The position numbers were made by a program, and so were the translations under genes. 64,000 bases of DNA from an uncultured Rhizobiaceae group bacterium. GTDB lineage: Bacteria > Pseudomonadota > Alphaproteobacteria > Rhizobiales > Rhizobiaceae. Numbering within the stretch: the stretch's first letter is position 1; every line of letters begins with the position of its first letter. Positions 27,086 through 36,550 of the stretch are shown piece by piece. The notes beneath the pieces were generated by a model, which was given only the letters and a program-made list of their open reading frames with translations, was not told where the DNA came from and did not search any database. The stretch covers positions 20,602 to 84,601 of the forward strand of contig CALGMR010000011.1 of the NCBI GenBank assembly GCA_937958815.1. The letters are read 5' to 3'.

Positions 27086-28519
27086 ATGGCAGAAGAACTT
27101 GGTCGCATCCAAACGACAAAAATTCCAGCTTCACAGGCCATTGCGGGCAATGCAGAACATGCAAAGCTCATGGCAAACATGCAAAACCCTGCCAGCACAT
27201 CAGGTATGAATGATGGGTCCAACTGGGCTGAAAAAGTGAAAACAAGTATCGCAAAGCCGGCGATATTTGGCGTGGCCGTGATCGGCCTATTTGTGTTTGG
27301 TTTTGGTTCTTGGGCAGCAAATGCACCGCTTTCTGGCGCTGCCATTGCTCCTGGTGTCATTGCTGCCAGCGGGCAGAACCTCAAAGTACAACATTTTGAA
27401 GGCGGAATCATAAAAGAGATACTGGTCAAAGAAGGTGACAAGGTCAGCAAAGGGCAAGCCTTGCTGAAGATCGACCCGACCTTGGCAGAATCCAACCGAA
27501 ATCGATTTGTAAAATCCTTGGTGGCGTCTCAAGCGCGTGCAGAGCGACTTCTGGCAGAACGTGATAACGCCGAGTTTGTGATTTCAGATGAGTTGCGCAA
27601 ATTGGCAACCGAAAATGGTTTGGAAAATGACCTTCGTGAACAAACGAGTGAATTCAACAAGCGTCGCGAACGTTACCTCACGGACGCGCGAATACTTGAC
27701 CAACAGATCGCAGCTTTGGAAGAGCAAATCGGTGGCTTCAATTCGCAAGTAAAGTCCACGGAAGAGCAAATCGTCGTCTTGTCCGATGAGATCAAAGTAA
27801 AACGTGCTCTGTTGAAACGACAACTGACCAACCGCTCAGAAGTCCTTCGTCTGGAACGCAATCGGTCTGAACTTCAAGGTCGAATCGGCGGACTATTGGC
27901 CAGCATTGGTGAAGCAAAAAGCAGCATCATTGGTGCCAAACAACGTCAGTCGCGTTTGCAAACCGAACGAGCAGAAACGGCTGTAACAGCACTCAACGAT
28001 GTGCGTCGTCAAATAGCTGATACGCAAGAACAAATCGCAAATGCCGAAGCGATTATGAACCGTGTTGTGGTGCGTGCTCCGTCAGATGGCGTGGTGGTGA
28101 ACCTGTCTAAAAACACGCCAGGAAGTGTGGTGCGTCAGGGGGAAGACTTGGTGGTGCTGTTGCCAACAGGCGGCGAACTTATCGTGGAAGCTCGCTTGAA
28201 CCCTCAAGACATTGATGTGGTTACGGTTGGACAATCTGCCAACTTGCGGTTTTCCTCATTGAACACACGCATAACACCGGAAGTTCCCGCAACTGTCAGC
28301 TATGTTTCTGCCGACCGTTTGGTGGATCCATCCAACAATGAACCTTACTATACGGCGCGTTTGAAAATTTCAGATAAGTTACCGGATGGACTATCCACGG
28401 AACAAATATTCCCGGGCATGCCTGTGGAAACCTATATTGAAACAGGCGACCGAACCTTCTTTGAATATATCGCAAAACCGCTGACAGATTCCTTCGAACG
28501 GGCTTTCAAAGAAGAGTAG
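27086..28519 (+). CDS. HlyD-family type I secretion adaptor (PrtE-like)
   Basis: The 477-residue protein has an N-terminal membrane anchor ([20 protein letters not shown]), a lipoyl half ([20 protein letters not shown]), a long periplasmic coiled-coil hairpin (about residues 145-320), the second lipoyl half ([20 protein letters not shown]) and a beta-barrel end. It bridges the ABC exporter to an outer-membrane TolC. It overlaps nothing but follows the ABC gene directly, forming an operon. The 80-residue N-terminal cytosolic tail is longer than in many homologues. Confidence 0.92.
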   Translation: MAEELGRIQTTKIPASQAIAGNAEHAKLMANMQNPASTSGMNDGSNWAEKVKTSIAKPAIFGVAVIGLFVFGFGSWAANAPLSGAAIAPGVIAASGQNLKVQHFEGGIIKEILVKEGDKVSKGQALLKIDPTLAESNRNRFVKSLVASQARAERLLAERDNAEFVISDELRKLATENGLENDLREQTSEFNKRRERYLTDARILDQQIAALEEQIGGFNSQVKSTEEQIVVLSDEIKVKRALLKRQLTNRSEVLRLERNRSELQGRIGGLLASIGEAKSSIIGAKQRQSRLQTERAETAVTALNDVRRQIADTQEQIANAEAIMNRVVVRAPSDGVVVNLSKNTPGSVVRQGEDLVVLLPTGGELIVEARLNPQDIDVVTVGQSANLRFSSLNTRITPEVPATVSYVSADRLVDPSNNEPYYTARLKISDKLPDGLSTEQIFPGMPVETYIETGDRTFFEYIAKPLTDSFERAFKEE

Positions 28520-28528
28520 TTTTTCACT

Positions 28529-30589
28529 TTATCTGCCAATTCCCTTTGGCAGAATTTGAGCGCCGAGCAGTGCATAATCAAATCCATCAGCTCTGCCTCC
28601 CAAGTGCTTTGCTAAAAAACGTTCGATTTTGCGATATGTTTTCATGCGCGTTTTCCAACCCCAACTCCTGAATTGGTGGCCCGCCCCTTCTAGCAAAACA
28701 TATTCAACGGGTTTCCCGGCAGCGCGCAAAGCTTCGACCATGCGATCTGATTGACTTTGGATCACACGCACATCGTTGCTGCCTTGTATAACCATCATGG
28801 GAGCAGCGAGTTTGGCGGCGTGGGTCAAAGGTGACCGATCCTTGATAATTTTTCTTTGTTCTGGGTCTTTTGGATTGCCAACATTTTTATCGTACCAGAA
28901 ATCCCAACCCTGCCAGTAAGGGGGAATTTCGCTGCGCATAGACACCAAGTCACTGATGCCGTTGACGTCGATTCCAGCTGCATAAAGCTCTGGGTTGCGG
29001 GTCATTGCGGTCAAAACTTTCAGTCCGCCAAAAGAACCGCCAAAAACGGCTACTTTCTTAGGGTCTGCAATTCCTTGGCCGACTGCCCAAGCACGCGCAT
29101 CCGATATATCGTCGTCCATGGCACGCGAAACAGCATTGAAGGCAGCGTTACGAAACGCGCGACCATATCCATGTGACCCGCGATAGTTGACATCGAGAAC
29201 GGCATAACCCCGGTTGTTCAAAAGTTGTCGGAAACCATTCCATCCACCAAAAACACGAGCAATTGGCCCGCCATGGATCATGATGACCAGCGGAGCAGGC
29301 CGAGATACGCCTTTTGGTCGCGACAGATATGCAGGAATTTTTAGCCCATCACGCGCTTCAATGGTCACAGGTTCTACCGGCGACAGGCGATCTCTAAATC
29401 TTGCAATTTGTGGGGTTGAAATTTTTGTAATTTCACCACTTTTGCTGTCGATCATTTGGGCTTCGTAGCCTGCATCGGCCTCTTCAACGGAAAACACAAT
29501 TTTTGAACGGTCGTTGGAGATGGTATGGAAGTTCAGGTTGGCGTTGTTTGGCCTTTCAATCTTGTCGATAAGTGAGCCAAGCTTTGGATCAAGAATTGTC
29601 AGTTTTTGATGGCCTGGATAGGAGAAAAGAGCTTGCGGTTTTCCCTTCTCGCGATCCATTAGAACGTGAGAAATATCGACTTTCTCATCCGAATGAAGAA
29701 CCGTTTCTTTTTGATGTTTAATGTCAAATCTCACCAAAGCCTGCTTGTCACGACCCATATTTGACAAAGCGTAAAGCTTCTCGTCTTTGTCCCATGTGCC
29801 AAGGGGGGTGAAAGAATCTCCAAATTTTCCACGAACCACTGGTTTCCATAATCCGCCTAGATCGAGTTCAAAAACCCAAGCACCTTGTGGTAGAAAACGG
29901 GTGCGCGCGTAAACATCGCCATCTCGAGCAAGATGCCAATAAACGCCTCTTTGTTGTGATTGTCCAAGGGGCTCTGTTTCACCGCTCGTCAAGTTCAAGC
30001 GGTAAAGGTCAAATCGTCGTCGATCAGTTCCATTATGCGCGATGATGACGCTGTCGCCAGAAGCATCCGGCACTTGAACCAAAAAAGACTTCACATCTTT
30101 GCCCATATTATAGGATCGTGGTTTGGCGTTTGGTTTTTGTGTGTCGATGGATACCAAGACATCATTTTCCCAACCGTCCCTGTCCGCAAGATAAAGAACG
30201 TAACGACTGTCTGCTGACCATGTGTATCCGCGCACTTCATCACTGGTTTGAAAAATGTTGCGTTGTTCTCCTTCAACAGGCTTTACCCATAAAGCAGGCT
30301 TGAACCATTTGGATTCCAACCAACTCAAATATTTACCGTCCGGAGACAATTGATAATTCCAACGCGCATCTGTGCTTGCATAGAAATTGCGCAGGGGAAT
30401 AATTGGAGGCAGATCTGCTTTCACCAATTCTGGGTGTGTCGCAGCGATAGGCCGATAGACCCAAGCTCCAATGGCCAGTGTCAAAATGACAAGCGTTAAA
30501 AACCCTAGAAAAATTTTTTCAGCATTGTTGATCTTGCTCCTAAGGCGAACTGAGGTTTCAAGACCTCCAATGATATGAACGTAACTCAC
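28529..30589 (-). CDS. S9 family peptidase (prolyl oligopeptidase type)
   Basis: The 686-residue protein has an N-terminal membrane anchor (EKIFLGFLTLVILTLAIGAW), a beta-propeller with WD40/TolB-like repeats (NYQLSPDGKYLSWLES, YTWSADSRYVLYLADRDG) and a C-terminal alpha/beta hydrolase domain. The hydrolase domain carries the oxyanion site MIHGGPIARVFGGWNG, nucleophile Ser in FGGSFGGLKV, Asp in QGSNDVRV and His in GAGHQFRS. Such peptidases cleave short peptides after specific residues, here probably on the periplasmic side. It is a single gene, convergent with the secretion operon. Confidence 0.9.
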   Translation of the reverse strand: MSYVHIIGGLETSVRLRSKINNAEKIFLGFLTLVILTLAIGAWVYRPIAATHPELVKADLPPIIPLRNFYASTDARWNYQLSPDGKYLSWLESKWFKPALWVKPVEGEQRNIFQTSDEVRGYTWSADSRYVLYLADRDGWENDVLVSIDTQKPNAKPRSYNMGKDVKSFLVQVPDASGDSVIIAHNGTDRRRFDLYRLNLTSGETEPLGQSQQRGVYWHLARDGDVYARTRFLPQGAWVFELDLGGLWKPVVRGKFGDSFTPLGTWDKDEKLYALSNMGRDKQALVRFDIKHQKETVLHSDEKVDISHVLMDREKGKPQALFSYPGHQKLTILDPKLGSLIDKIERPNNANLNFHTISNDRSKIVFSVEEADAGYEAQMIDSKSGEITKISTPQIARFRDRLSPVEPVTIEARDGLKIPAYLSRPKGVSRPAPLVIMIHGGPIARVFGGWNGFRQLLNNRGYAVLDVNYRGSHGYGRAFRNAAFNAVSRAMDDDISDARAWAVGQGIADPKKVAVFGGSFGGLKVLTAMTRNPELYAAGIDVNGISDLVSMRSEIPPYWQGWDFWYDKNVGNPKDPEQRKIIKDRSPLTHAAKLAAPMMVIQGSNDVRVIQSQSDRMVEALRAAGKPVEYVLLEGAGHQFRSWGWKTRMKTYRKIERFLAKHLGGRADGFDYALLGAQILPKGIGR

Positions 30590-30634
30590 ATGCGCTATCG
30601 CGCAACAGCTGCGAATTCTGATTTCAACGGCCCG

Positions 30635-31333
30635 CTAGGATGCCCAGCCTTCTGCGGCCATATTGGCCAATGCGTCGGGCTTCAAAATGACCAATCCGCC
30701 TCGGGTGCGTTCTAAAATACCCAAACGTTCCAGTTCTTTCATGTCGCGAGAGACAATTTCTCTGCGGCTTGAAATACGGTCTGCAATATCACTTTGAAGT
30801 GGGGCAGGGCTTATTATTCGATGGCCAGAATGCAGACCAGATGGAATACTTGTGCGTGGCCGCGACAAGCGCAAAATCTCAGCATAAAGCCTGTATTTTG
30901 CTTTTAGAAAACTGAACTCAGACAATCTGTGAGACAAGCGCCTGATATCGGCGGTCAAATGGTTCATCACGCGCCATGCAATTTCTGGCACTGCCTCAAT
31001 AATTTCTTGGAAGACGGCCTTTGGCATAATGCAAATGCGGCAATTTGAAAGCGCAACAATGCTGGCCGAGCGTGGTCCGTCGTCAATGGCAGCCAAATGG
31101 CCGAAAAATTCTCCGGGTCCATGATCGTTGAGGATGACTTCTCGACCCTCAATCATGCGCACCAATGCACGCACGGTACCATGCGAAATAAGTCGAATTT
31201 CTTTGGAGTTTTCCTGGTGGTCAATGATGGTTTCGCCAGCTTCATAGTTGCGCCACAAGCATCGATCACCGAACGCTTTCAACTGCTCGTCGGTCATTCC
31301 CTTTAAGAGAGGAAATTCGTCCAGCGTGTCCAT
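30635..31333 (-). CDS. Crp/Fnr family transcriptional regulator
   Basis: The 232-residue protein has an N-terminal cyclic-nucleotide-binding beta-roll (GETIIDHQENSKEIRLISHG, then ILNDHGPGEFFGHLAAIDDG, where PRSASIVAL corresponds to the phosphate-binding cassette) and a C-terminal winged HTH (DIADRISSRREIVSRDMKEL). The cassette is close to cAMP-binding sequences. I take the ATG at 31333 because homologues begin near DEFPLLKGMTDEQ; the frame opens 36 codons earlier. An adenylate cyclase gene lies 3 kb away, so it may respond to cAMP; this is inference. Confidence 0.87.
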   Translation of the reverse strand: MDTLDEFPLLKGMTDEQLKAFGDRCLWRNYEAGETIIDHQENSKEIRLISHGTVRALVRMIEGREVILNDHGPGEFFGHLAAIDDGPRSASIVALSNCRICIMPKAVFQEIIEAVPEIAWRVMNHLTADIRRLSHRLSEFSFLKAKYRLYAEILRLSRPRTSIPSGLHSGHRIISPAPLQSDIADRISSRREIVSRDMKELERLGILERTRGGLVILKPDALANMAAEGWAS

Positions 31334-31442
31334 TAGAGAATCCCAAAAACGTTGTTCCCTACGATCAATACATGATCGTAAGTTGCAATTACCGGCCCCT
31401 ATATGCCCATAATTACCGTTAAGACCTTTGATTTTCAACACA

Positions 31443-32330
31443 TTATTCAGTCACGCTCAAATTGTTCACATCTGCAATTTTTTCGCGAAATTCTGGGGTT
31501 CCTGTTTTTCCACGATTGTTTGCCAGTCGATATCTGCTCATTTCGTCTTGGGTGAAAAAATACAGGCTCTGTGGCGGTGTCTCCAAGGCCCGAACCCAAA
31601 CCTTTAAATCAACGCCCATATCCACAAGCAGCTGTTGGCATGCAGCTGAAATTGTTTGCGCTTCAGCCATTCCACGGTGAAGACTGCCGATCGCTGTGGG
31701 CAAAGCGTAGGCTTGGTGCACGCCTATAAATGCCTGCTTTCCAGCCGAACGATACAAGCCGCCTGCCAAAACCAAAGGGCAGGCTGATGCGCAATAGGCA
31801 TGGTCTGGCACATTGGTGCTGATACCTGCGCTGCGAATTTGGCGCGAGAGTGAAAGAGCATCCGTGACCGACCCACCAGGTGAATGTAAATGCAGTTCGG
31901 TGATCTCTCGGTCGTGGGTTTTCAGGAACTCAGCAAACCGTGCCGCGGCACCAGCATCCATAGTGCCAATTGCAGTTGCCTTATCGCCTTCCCCAAAATG
32001 AAATTGCAATGGTCCCGCCATAACTTCGCTGTCAAAAGGACCGAAATATCCAGGCAGGCTTGGCTTTTTCGACCCAGGGCCCAGCGGCATGGTTCGAGGA
32101 AAATACGGCCGTGTTTGATCTCCGGGTTTAGGCAATTCCAGCGGGGCTGGGTCCGTTCGCGTTGTGGCAGGAAAATCAACCGGCGCATTGGCCACCATTT
32201 CACGAAAGTCTTGCAAAACAGCGCCAACCGAAAGACCAAGCATGCCCAAGAAAACAAGCTTCAAAAACCGACCATCTTGAATGGTCGATATGATCCACGA
32301 CAACGGACGCTGTGCTGGTTGCTGTTCCAT
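31443..32330 (-). CDS. Membrane-anchored ClpP-fold-like protein (COG3904 type)
   Basis: The 295-residue protein has one N-terminal membrane segment (FLKLVFLGMLGLSVGAVLQD), a Pro-rich linker and a crotonase/ClpP-like core with LHSPGGSVTDALSLSRQIR and YCASACPLVLAGGLYRSAG, followed by a His in IGVHQAY. The SPGG oxyanion strand and ASAC helix are laid out as in ClpP and SppA-type serine peptidases, and the family (COG3904) is predicted to be periplasmic. Whether it is an active peptidase is unknown. It lies 7 nt after the coiled-coil membrane protein gene in one operon. Confidence 0.75.
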   Translation of the reverse strand: MEQQPAQRPLSWIISTIQDGRFLKLVFLGMLGLSVGAVLQDFREMVANAPVDFPATTRTDPAPLELPKPGDQTRPYFPRTMPLGPGSKKPSLPGYFGPFDSEVMAGPLQFHFGEGDKATAIGTMDAGAAARFAEFLKTHDREITELHLHSPGGSVTDALSLSRQIRSAGISTNVPDHAYCASACPLVLAGGLYRSAGKQAFIGVHQAYALPTAIGSLHRGMAEAQTISAACQQLLVDMGVDLKVWVRALETPPQSLYFFTQDEMSRYRLANNRGKTGTPEFREKIADVNNLSVTE

Positions 32331-32337
32331 TCCTACG

Positions 32338-33660
32338 TTAGCTTTTGGCAGGAACTGTATGAGGCGTTGTCAAAGGTGTAACTTTTGGATCTGACGCCAG
32401 TTCCTGTTCAAAAGCTTGCTGAAGTTCCTTCTCTTTGACTCCGGATCCATCATCAGGCGGGTTTGTGTCCTCGGTCTGATCAGCTTCAAGAGCATTGAGC
32501 TGTTTATAAAGGCGCACAGCGCGGATCATTTCGCTTGCTGTCACTTCATTTGCACCTAGGTCAACACCATCTTCCTTGCGCACCGCGGCTTGAACAATAC
32601 ACAGGATGAAAATCATCACCGCTGGCAAAAGATCAATAGAAATAGCGCCCGCCCAAGACGGCATGAAGTCGGACGCATAGCGCAATACCGCTTCCGGCGA
32701 AGACAAAGGTGTGAAACGAACTGACTCCACAGCAGGGCGCGATAAAATTTCATCGGCAGCGGCGGATAAGGCGATACTTTGCGCTTTCACTGCTTTTTCA
32801 ACCCGTCCCACCACATCGTCCTGACGGCTGGCCAAATCAGCATTGTTGCCGTCTGCAACAGGCGCGATGAACGAACGTCCTAGATCGTCTGCGGCTCGTT
32901 TAACTGCGGGCGCGATGGAAGATTGTTGAAGTGCGGATATAGTTCCCGATAGAGCAACAGCCTCTTCTGCAAATGCATTGGCACGCGCTTCAACGGGGCC
33001 TGGGGATGACACCAGCTTGCGCATGGCCGCCAATCGTTTTCCACCCTCCACAAAGCTTGCCTTTGTGGGTTCGCGTGACGCAATAACCTCTTCCGACAGT
33101 CCCGTGAGTTGGGTCGACATTTGGCGCAATAGCTGCACCACTGTGCCACTGCCAGATGTCCCCGTGAGTGCGCCAGTGGAAGCTTCTTCTGTCGATAAGC
33201 GTGAAAACCTTTGCGATGCCAATTGAATGTCAGGCAACAGACTTTGTGCGGCCAGTGCATTGTCGTGCGCCTGTTCCAGTTTCTGCTGATACTGTTCAGT
33301 GGTGTTTGCCAAATGCTGTTCAAGCGCGGCACCACCAGCAAGAGCAGCAGCGTTCAACCAGGACGACATGGCCACAATCATGGCCGAACCAATCACCATT
33401 GCCAGATAGAGATATCGTCGTCCATCGCCAGATTTCACATGGGGCATGAACCGCATGAGATAGGACCAGAACCCGAAAATGCCCACAGACACTGCGACGG
33501 AATAGATCACTGCTCCTAAAAAAACCACTGTGGTTGAGCCATTTAAAAGTTCGCGAACGCCAAGATATGTGTAAACGCCCGACGCCAAAGCCAAAATGGC
33601 CAAAGTGGCACCGGTAATAGTTTCAAGACCTGTTTGGGCCTTTCGAAGATCTCGGGACAT
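32338..33660 (-). CDS. Membrane protein with central periplasmic coiled coil, unknown
   Basis: The 440-residue protein has three hydrophobic segments near the N-terminus (ITGATLAILALASGVYTYLG, VVFLGAVIYSVAVSVGIFGF, YLYLAMVIGSAMIVAMSSW), a roughly 220-residue alpha-helical, Ala/Gln/Ser-rich middle with coiled-coil character, a fourth membrane span (ISIDLLPAVMIFILCIVQAA) and an acidic cytosolic tail. The layout resembles a methyl-accepting or FtsX-like periplasmic loop protein without signalling domains. I do not recognise a family. It is cotranscribed with the ClpP-fold-like gene. Confidence 0.65.
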   Translation of the reverse strand: MSRDLRKAQTGLETITGATLAILALASGVYTYLGVRELLNGSTTVVFLGAVIYSVAVSVGIFGFWSYLMRFMPHVKSGDGRRYLYLAMVIGSAMIVAMSSWLNAAALAGGAALEQHLANTTEQYQQKLEQAHDNALAAQSLLPDIQLASQRFSRLSTEEASTGALTGTSGSGTVVQLLRQMSTQLTGLSEEVIASREPTKASFVEGGKRLAAMRKLVSSPGPVEARANAFAEEAVALSGTISALQQSSIAPAVKRAADDLGRSFIAPVADGNNADLASRQDDVVGRVEKAVKAQSIALSAAADEILSRPAVESVRFTPLSSPEAVLRYASDFMPSWAGAISIDLLPAVMIFILCIVQAAVRKEDGVDLGANEVTASEMIRAVRLYKQLNALEADQTEDTNPPDDGSGVKEKELQQAFEQELASDPKVTPLTTPHTVPAKS

Positions 33661-33790
33661 ATTTTACCCACCTGAATACGCGTTACATGACAAGCTGTGG
33701 GTAGATTAAGATAAAATTAAGGAAATGGGCAGGGGGAATATCACATCGGGCAAAGTTCTTTCATTTGCCCGATGCGAATTTTGTGTCTGG

Positions 33791-34042
33791 CTAGCATCTG
33801 TCGATGTAAGTGCGCCCTGTACGGCGGTCGCGGTAGCGGCATTTTCCGTCCTCAGACGCACGGCCGATCAAAGCCCCAGCGAGACCGCCAGCAGCTGCGC
33901 CGACGGCTGCACCAGTGGGTGTTCCTGTCACAATCGCGCCACCTGCAGCGCCAACTCCTGCTCCAATGGCCGCGCCCCGTTGTGTGGCGTTGCACGCGCT
34001 CAAAACAAGAACAGCGGCGATGGTTATAAATATTTTGGTCAT
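33791..34042 (-). CDS. Glycine-zipper lipoprotein
   Basis: The 83-residue protein has a lipoprotein signal peptide with lipobox LSAC at residues 15-18, then a glycine-zipper 2TM segment (AAIGAGVGAAGGAIVTGTPT, continuing AAAGGLAGALIGR) and a short basic/aromatic C-terminus with two cysteines (KCRYRDRRTGRTYIDRC). Small lipoproteins of this type (SlyB/OmlA-like) sit in the outer membrane and stabilise the envelope. It is a monocistronic gene. Confidence 0.85.
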   Translation of the reverse strand: MTKIFITIAAVLVLSACNATQRGAAIGAGVGAAGGAIVTGTPTGAAVGAAAGGLAGALIGRASEDGKCRYRDRRTGRTYIDRC

Positions 34043-34193
34043 GGTGTTAATCCTTCATATTGACTGCAAACGCAAATGACAGCGCCCAATTGTAAACAGT
34101 CTCATGTTCAGATTGGTTCCGCAATCAGGTGATAAAAATGGCAAGTTTGATCACGAATTGTAAATTGAGGTATCAAAATCAAACTCCGTTTTG

Positions 34194-36434
34194 TCATTTC
34201 GAAGTCGAACGATAAACTCCATCCCAGTTTTCAGGTATTCCGTTTTCGCGAAAATCGGCGAAACGTTCTGCATATAATGCATAGAGTTTGAGCAAGGGTG
34301 GAATGCCCTTTGATTGGGAGAGCTCTTCAGCGCAGCGTCCTGCGCGCGCCATGGATATCATGGCTTGTTCAATGTCGCCGTTTCGATAGGCAGCTAACAT
34401 GTCTTCATGGTGTTCGGTTAGCTTTTGGAGAAGCGGATCGTGCAGACTATCCTTATCGCCCAAAATTGTGAAAACAGTGAGAGGCTCGCTGCGTCCGACC
34501 ACGCCCACCCGGTCGATTTCCAAAACTGCGTAATCTGCAATGTTGCTCAATGTTTCTTCAGCGATCAGATTGTCTAGCCCATATTGTTTTGTCAGGCCTT
34601 CAATTCGTGAAGCTACATTCACCGCATCCCCAATGGCGGAATAGTTGAAGCGCTGGGTCGAACCCAAATTGCCGACACAGCAGGGGCCAGTGTTCAATCC
34701 GATACCAATGTCAATCGCTCGTTTTGCATTTTGGTTGAGTTTTACAAGCTCTTTGCGCATGGCCATCAAGCCGCGAATTGCGCGCTCCCGATGGTCTGCT
34801 TGATCAATAGGCGCATTCCAAAATGCCATAATGGCGTCACCCATATATTTATCGATGGTGGCGCCTTCTTTCATCAACGCATCTGTCATGGGAGTGAGAA
34901 AATCATTCAACAATTCTGTCAGTTCTGTCGGATCAAGACCTTCCGACAATGATGTGAACCCGCGTATGTCACAGAACAGCAGTGTAAGTTCCTTGTCTTC
35001 GCCGCCAAGTTTCAGAGCATCTGGATTTTCGGCAAGGCGTGTCACCATTGTGGGTGAGAGGTAATGGCTGAACGCTTCACGCACGAATTTGCTTTCTTTT
35101 TCTGTGATCAACAGATCAGCGCCCACACCTGCACCATAGGCAGCCAGCAATGAAAGAACGGGAACGATTGGGCTGAACAGCAATTTGTGAGCGGTGAATG
35201 CATACCAAGCTGCTGCGATCACAAGCGCAATCAGGATGAATGCGAGTACGGCATCGCCTGTGGCATTCAATCTGGGAAGAAACGCTAACAGCAACAGTGT
35301 AAGAACAATGGCAAAAGTCAGTTCAACACCCTGCGCATAGTCAGGACGGCTGATGTAAGTTCCAGTGACAATTTGGTCGAGTATATCCGCATGAACAGTC
35401 ACACCAGCCACAACCGGGTTCAATGGAGTCGCACGGAGATCGAGAAGGCCAGCCGCAGAAGTGCCGATCAAGACAATATGATTGGCAATTTCCGAGGAGA
35501 GTTTTTCTTCCGTCCATCCAAATTCCTTAGGAAACAAAACTGCCTTGGCGGATACGGTGGGCTTTTCCTCCGGATGGGAGTGATATATCTCCATTGCCCC
35601 ATCGGCAGCAGTTGGAATCTCCAACGCGCCGACTTGCAACGAAACCAAAGAGAGCTTTCCGCCAGAAAGCTCTCCACTGCCGTCACTCGATTTTATTTTA
35701 AACCCTCCAGCACCTTGAACAACGCGCAGGGCTTCTACAGCCAAAGTTGGGTAAAAATTATTGTTGGCGCCTTGCATCAGGGGGACACGTCGCACCACTG
35801 CATCGCGCTGTTCTGATGTGGCAAAATTGAAAGTCCCGGTTCCAGACGCAGCATCATCGAGTATCGTCAGGTTTCTTGTGGAGTTGACACCCTGCTTCAT
35901 AAAGAAATCGGGGATGGTTCCACTTTGGCCCGTGCCAGCTTTGGGGGTAGGGGGGGCATCAGTTCCTGCCTCAGACAAAACAAAACCAGTCACCACGGGA
36001 TAGCGCTTAAACACACTGGCCAACACAGCATCATTGTCCAACACGTCCACTTTTTCAGGCAGTTGAATTTGAGCTCCAGCTTTGGTCAGCCCTTCAATGG
36101 CCATAAGCGGAGATGTGCGGTCTTCTTCGGAAAACACAATATCGAATACAATTGCCGCTGCACCCAAATCGCCCAATTTCTGGGTGAGATCGGCCACCAC
36201 ATTTCGCGGCCATGGCCATTGTCCCACACGTTTAATCGACGTTTCGTCTAAATCGACCACAACCACATCAGAGCCACCCCACGGGCGCGGTTTCAGCACT
36301 TGGTAAGTGTCAAACACCATCGTATTGAAATGTCGCAAGGGCTGCGATGGCATGATCGATAACAGCCAAATAAATGACGCAACGGAAAGCCCAAAGAGCC
36401 AAATGACCACTGATTTGTTGCTTAAAAGGCGCAT
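34194..36434 (-). CDS. CHASE2-domain class III adenylate cyclase
   Basis: The 746-residue protein has an N-terminal membrane span, an extracytoplasmic CHASE2 sensor domain (FDTYQVLKPRPWG, VVDLDETSIKRVGQWPWPR; about residues 30-350), three membrane segments (about 360-440) and a class III cyclase domain. Metal-binding Asp residues are in LLFCDIRGFTSLSEG and DKYMGDAIMAFW, the adenine-selecting Lys is in that second motif, and the transition-state Asn/Arg are in AIGDAVNVASRIEG. It should make cAMP in response to an external signal. It is divergent from the barrel/FecR operon; CHASE2 cyclases and FecR proteins often travel together. Confidence 0.92.
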   Translation of the reverse strand: MRLLSNKSVVIWLFGLSVASFIWLLSIMPSQPLRHFNTMVFDTYQVLKPRPWGGSDVVVVDLDETSIKRVGQWPWPRNVVADLTQKLGDLGAAAIVFDIVFSEEDRTSPLMAIEGLTKAGAQIQLPEKVDVLDNDAVLASVFKRYPVVTGFVLSEAGTDAPPTPKAGTGQSGTIPDFFMKQGVNSTRNLTILDDAASGTGTFNFATSEQRDAVVRRVPLMQGANNNFYPTLAVEALRVVQGAGGFKIKSSDGSGELSGGKLSLVSLQVGALEIPTAADGAMEIYHSHPEEKPTVSAKAVLFPKEFGWTEEKLSSEIANHIVLIGTSAAGLLDLRATPLNPVVAGVTVHADILDQIVTGTYISRPDYAQGVELTFAIVLTLLLLAFLPRLNATGDAVLAFILIALVIAAAWYAFTAHKLLFSPIVPVLSLLAAYGAGVGADLLITEKESKFVREAFSHYLSPTMVTRLAENPDALKLGGEDKELTLLFCDIRGFTSLSEGLDPTELTELLNDFLTPMTDALMKEGATIDKYMGDAIMAFWNAPIDQADHRERAIRGLMAMRKELVKLNQNAKRAIDIGIGLNTGPCCVGNLGSTQRFNYSAIGDAVNVASRIEGLTKQYGLDNLIAEETLSNIADYAVLEIDRVGVVGRSEPLTVFTILGDKDSLHDPLLQKLTEHHEDMLAAYRNGDIEQAMISMARAGRCAEELSQSKGIPPLLKLYALYAERFADFRENGIPENWDGVYRSTSK

Positions 36435-36550
36435 GACTGACTAAATGACATAAAATATGCTGCAGCTGTGAGATTTCTCACACACACTGCATTGCGCACT
36501 GCTTTAACACACTTCTAAGTTTTGCGTGGGGTGCATAAGGATTCTCTATA

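Noticed and set aside
26572..27495. 307-codon minus-strand frame across the junction of the two secretion genes
   Set aside because: It is antisense to the end of the ABC gene and start of the adaptor gene, both with full family motifs.
28532..28553. 8-bp hairpin TCTGCCAA/TTGGCAGA between the secretion adaptor and S9 peptidase genes
   Set aside because: It overlaps the coding end of the peptidase gene and has no T-run on either side, so I do not call it a terminator.
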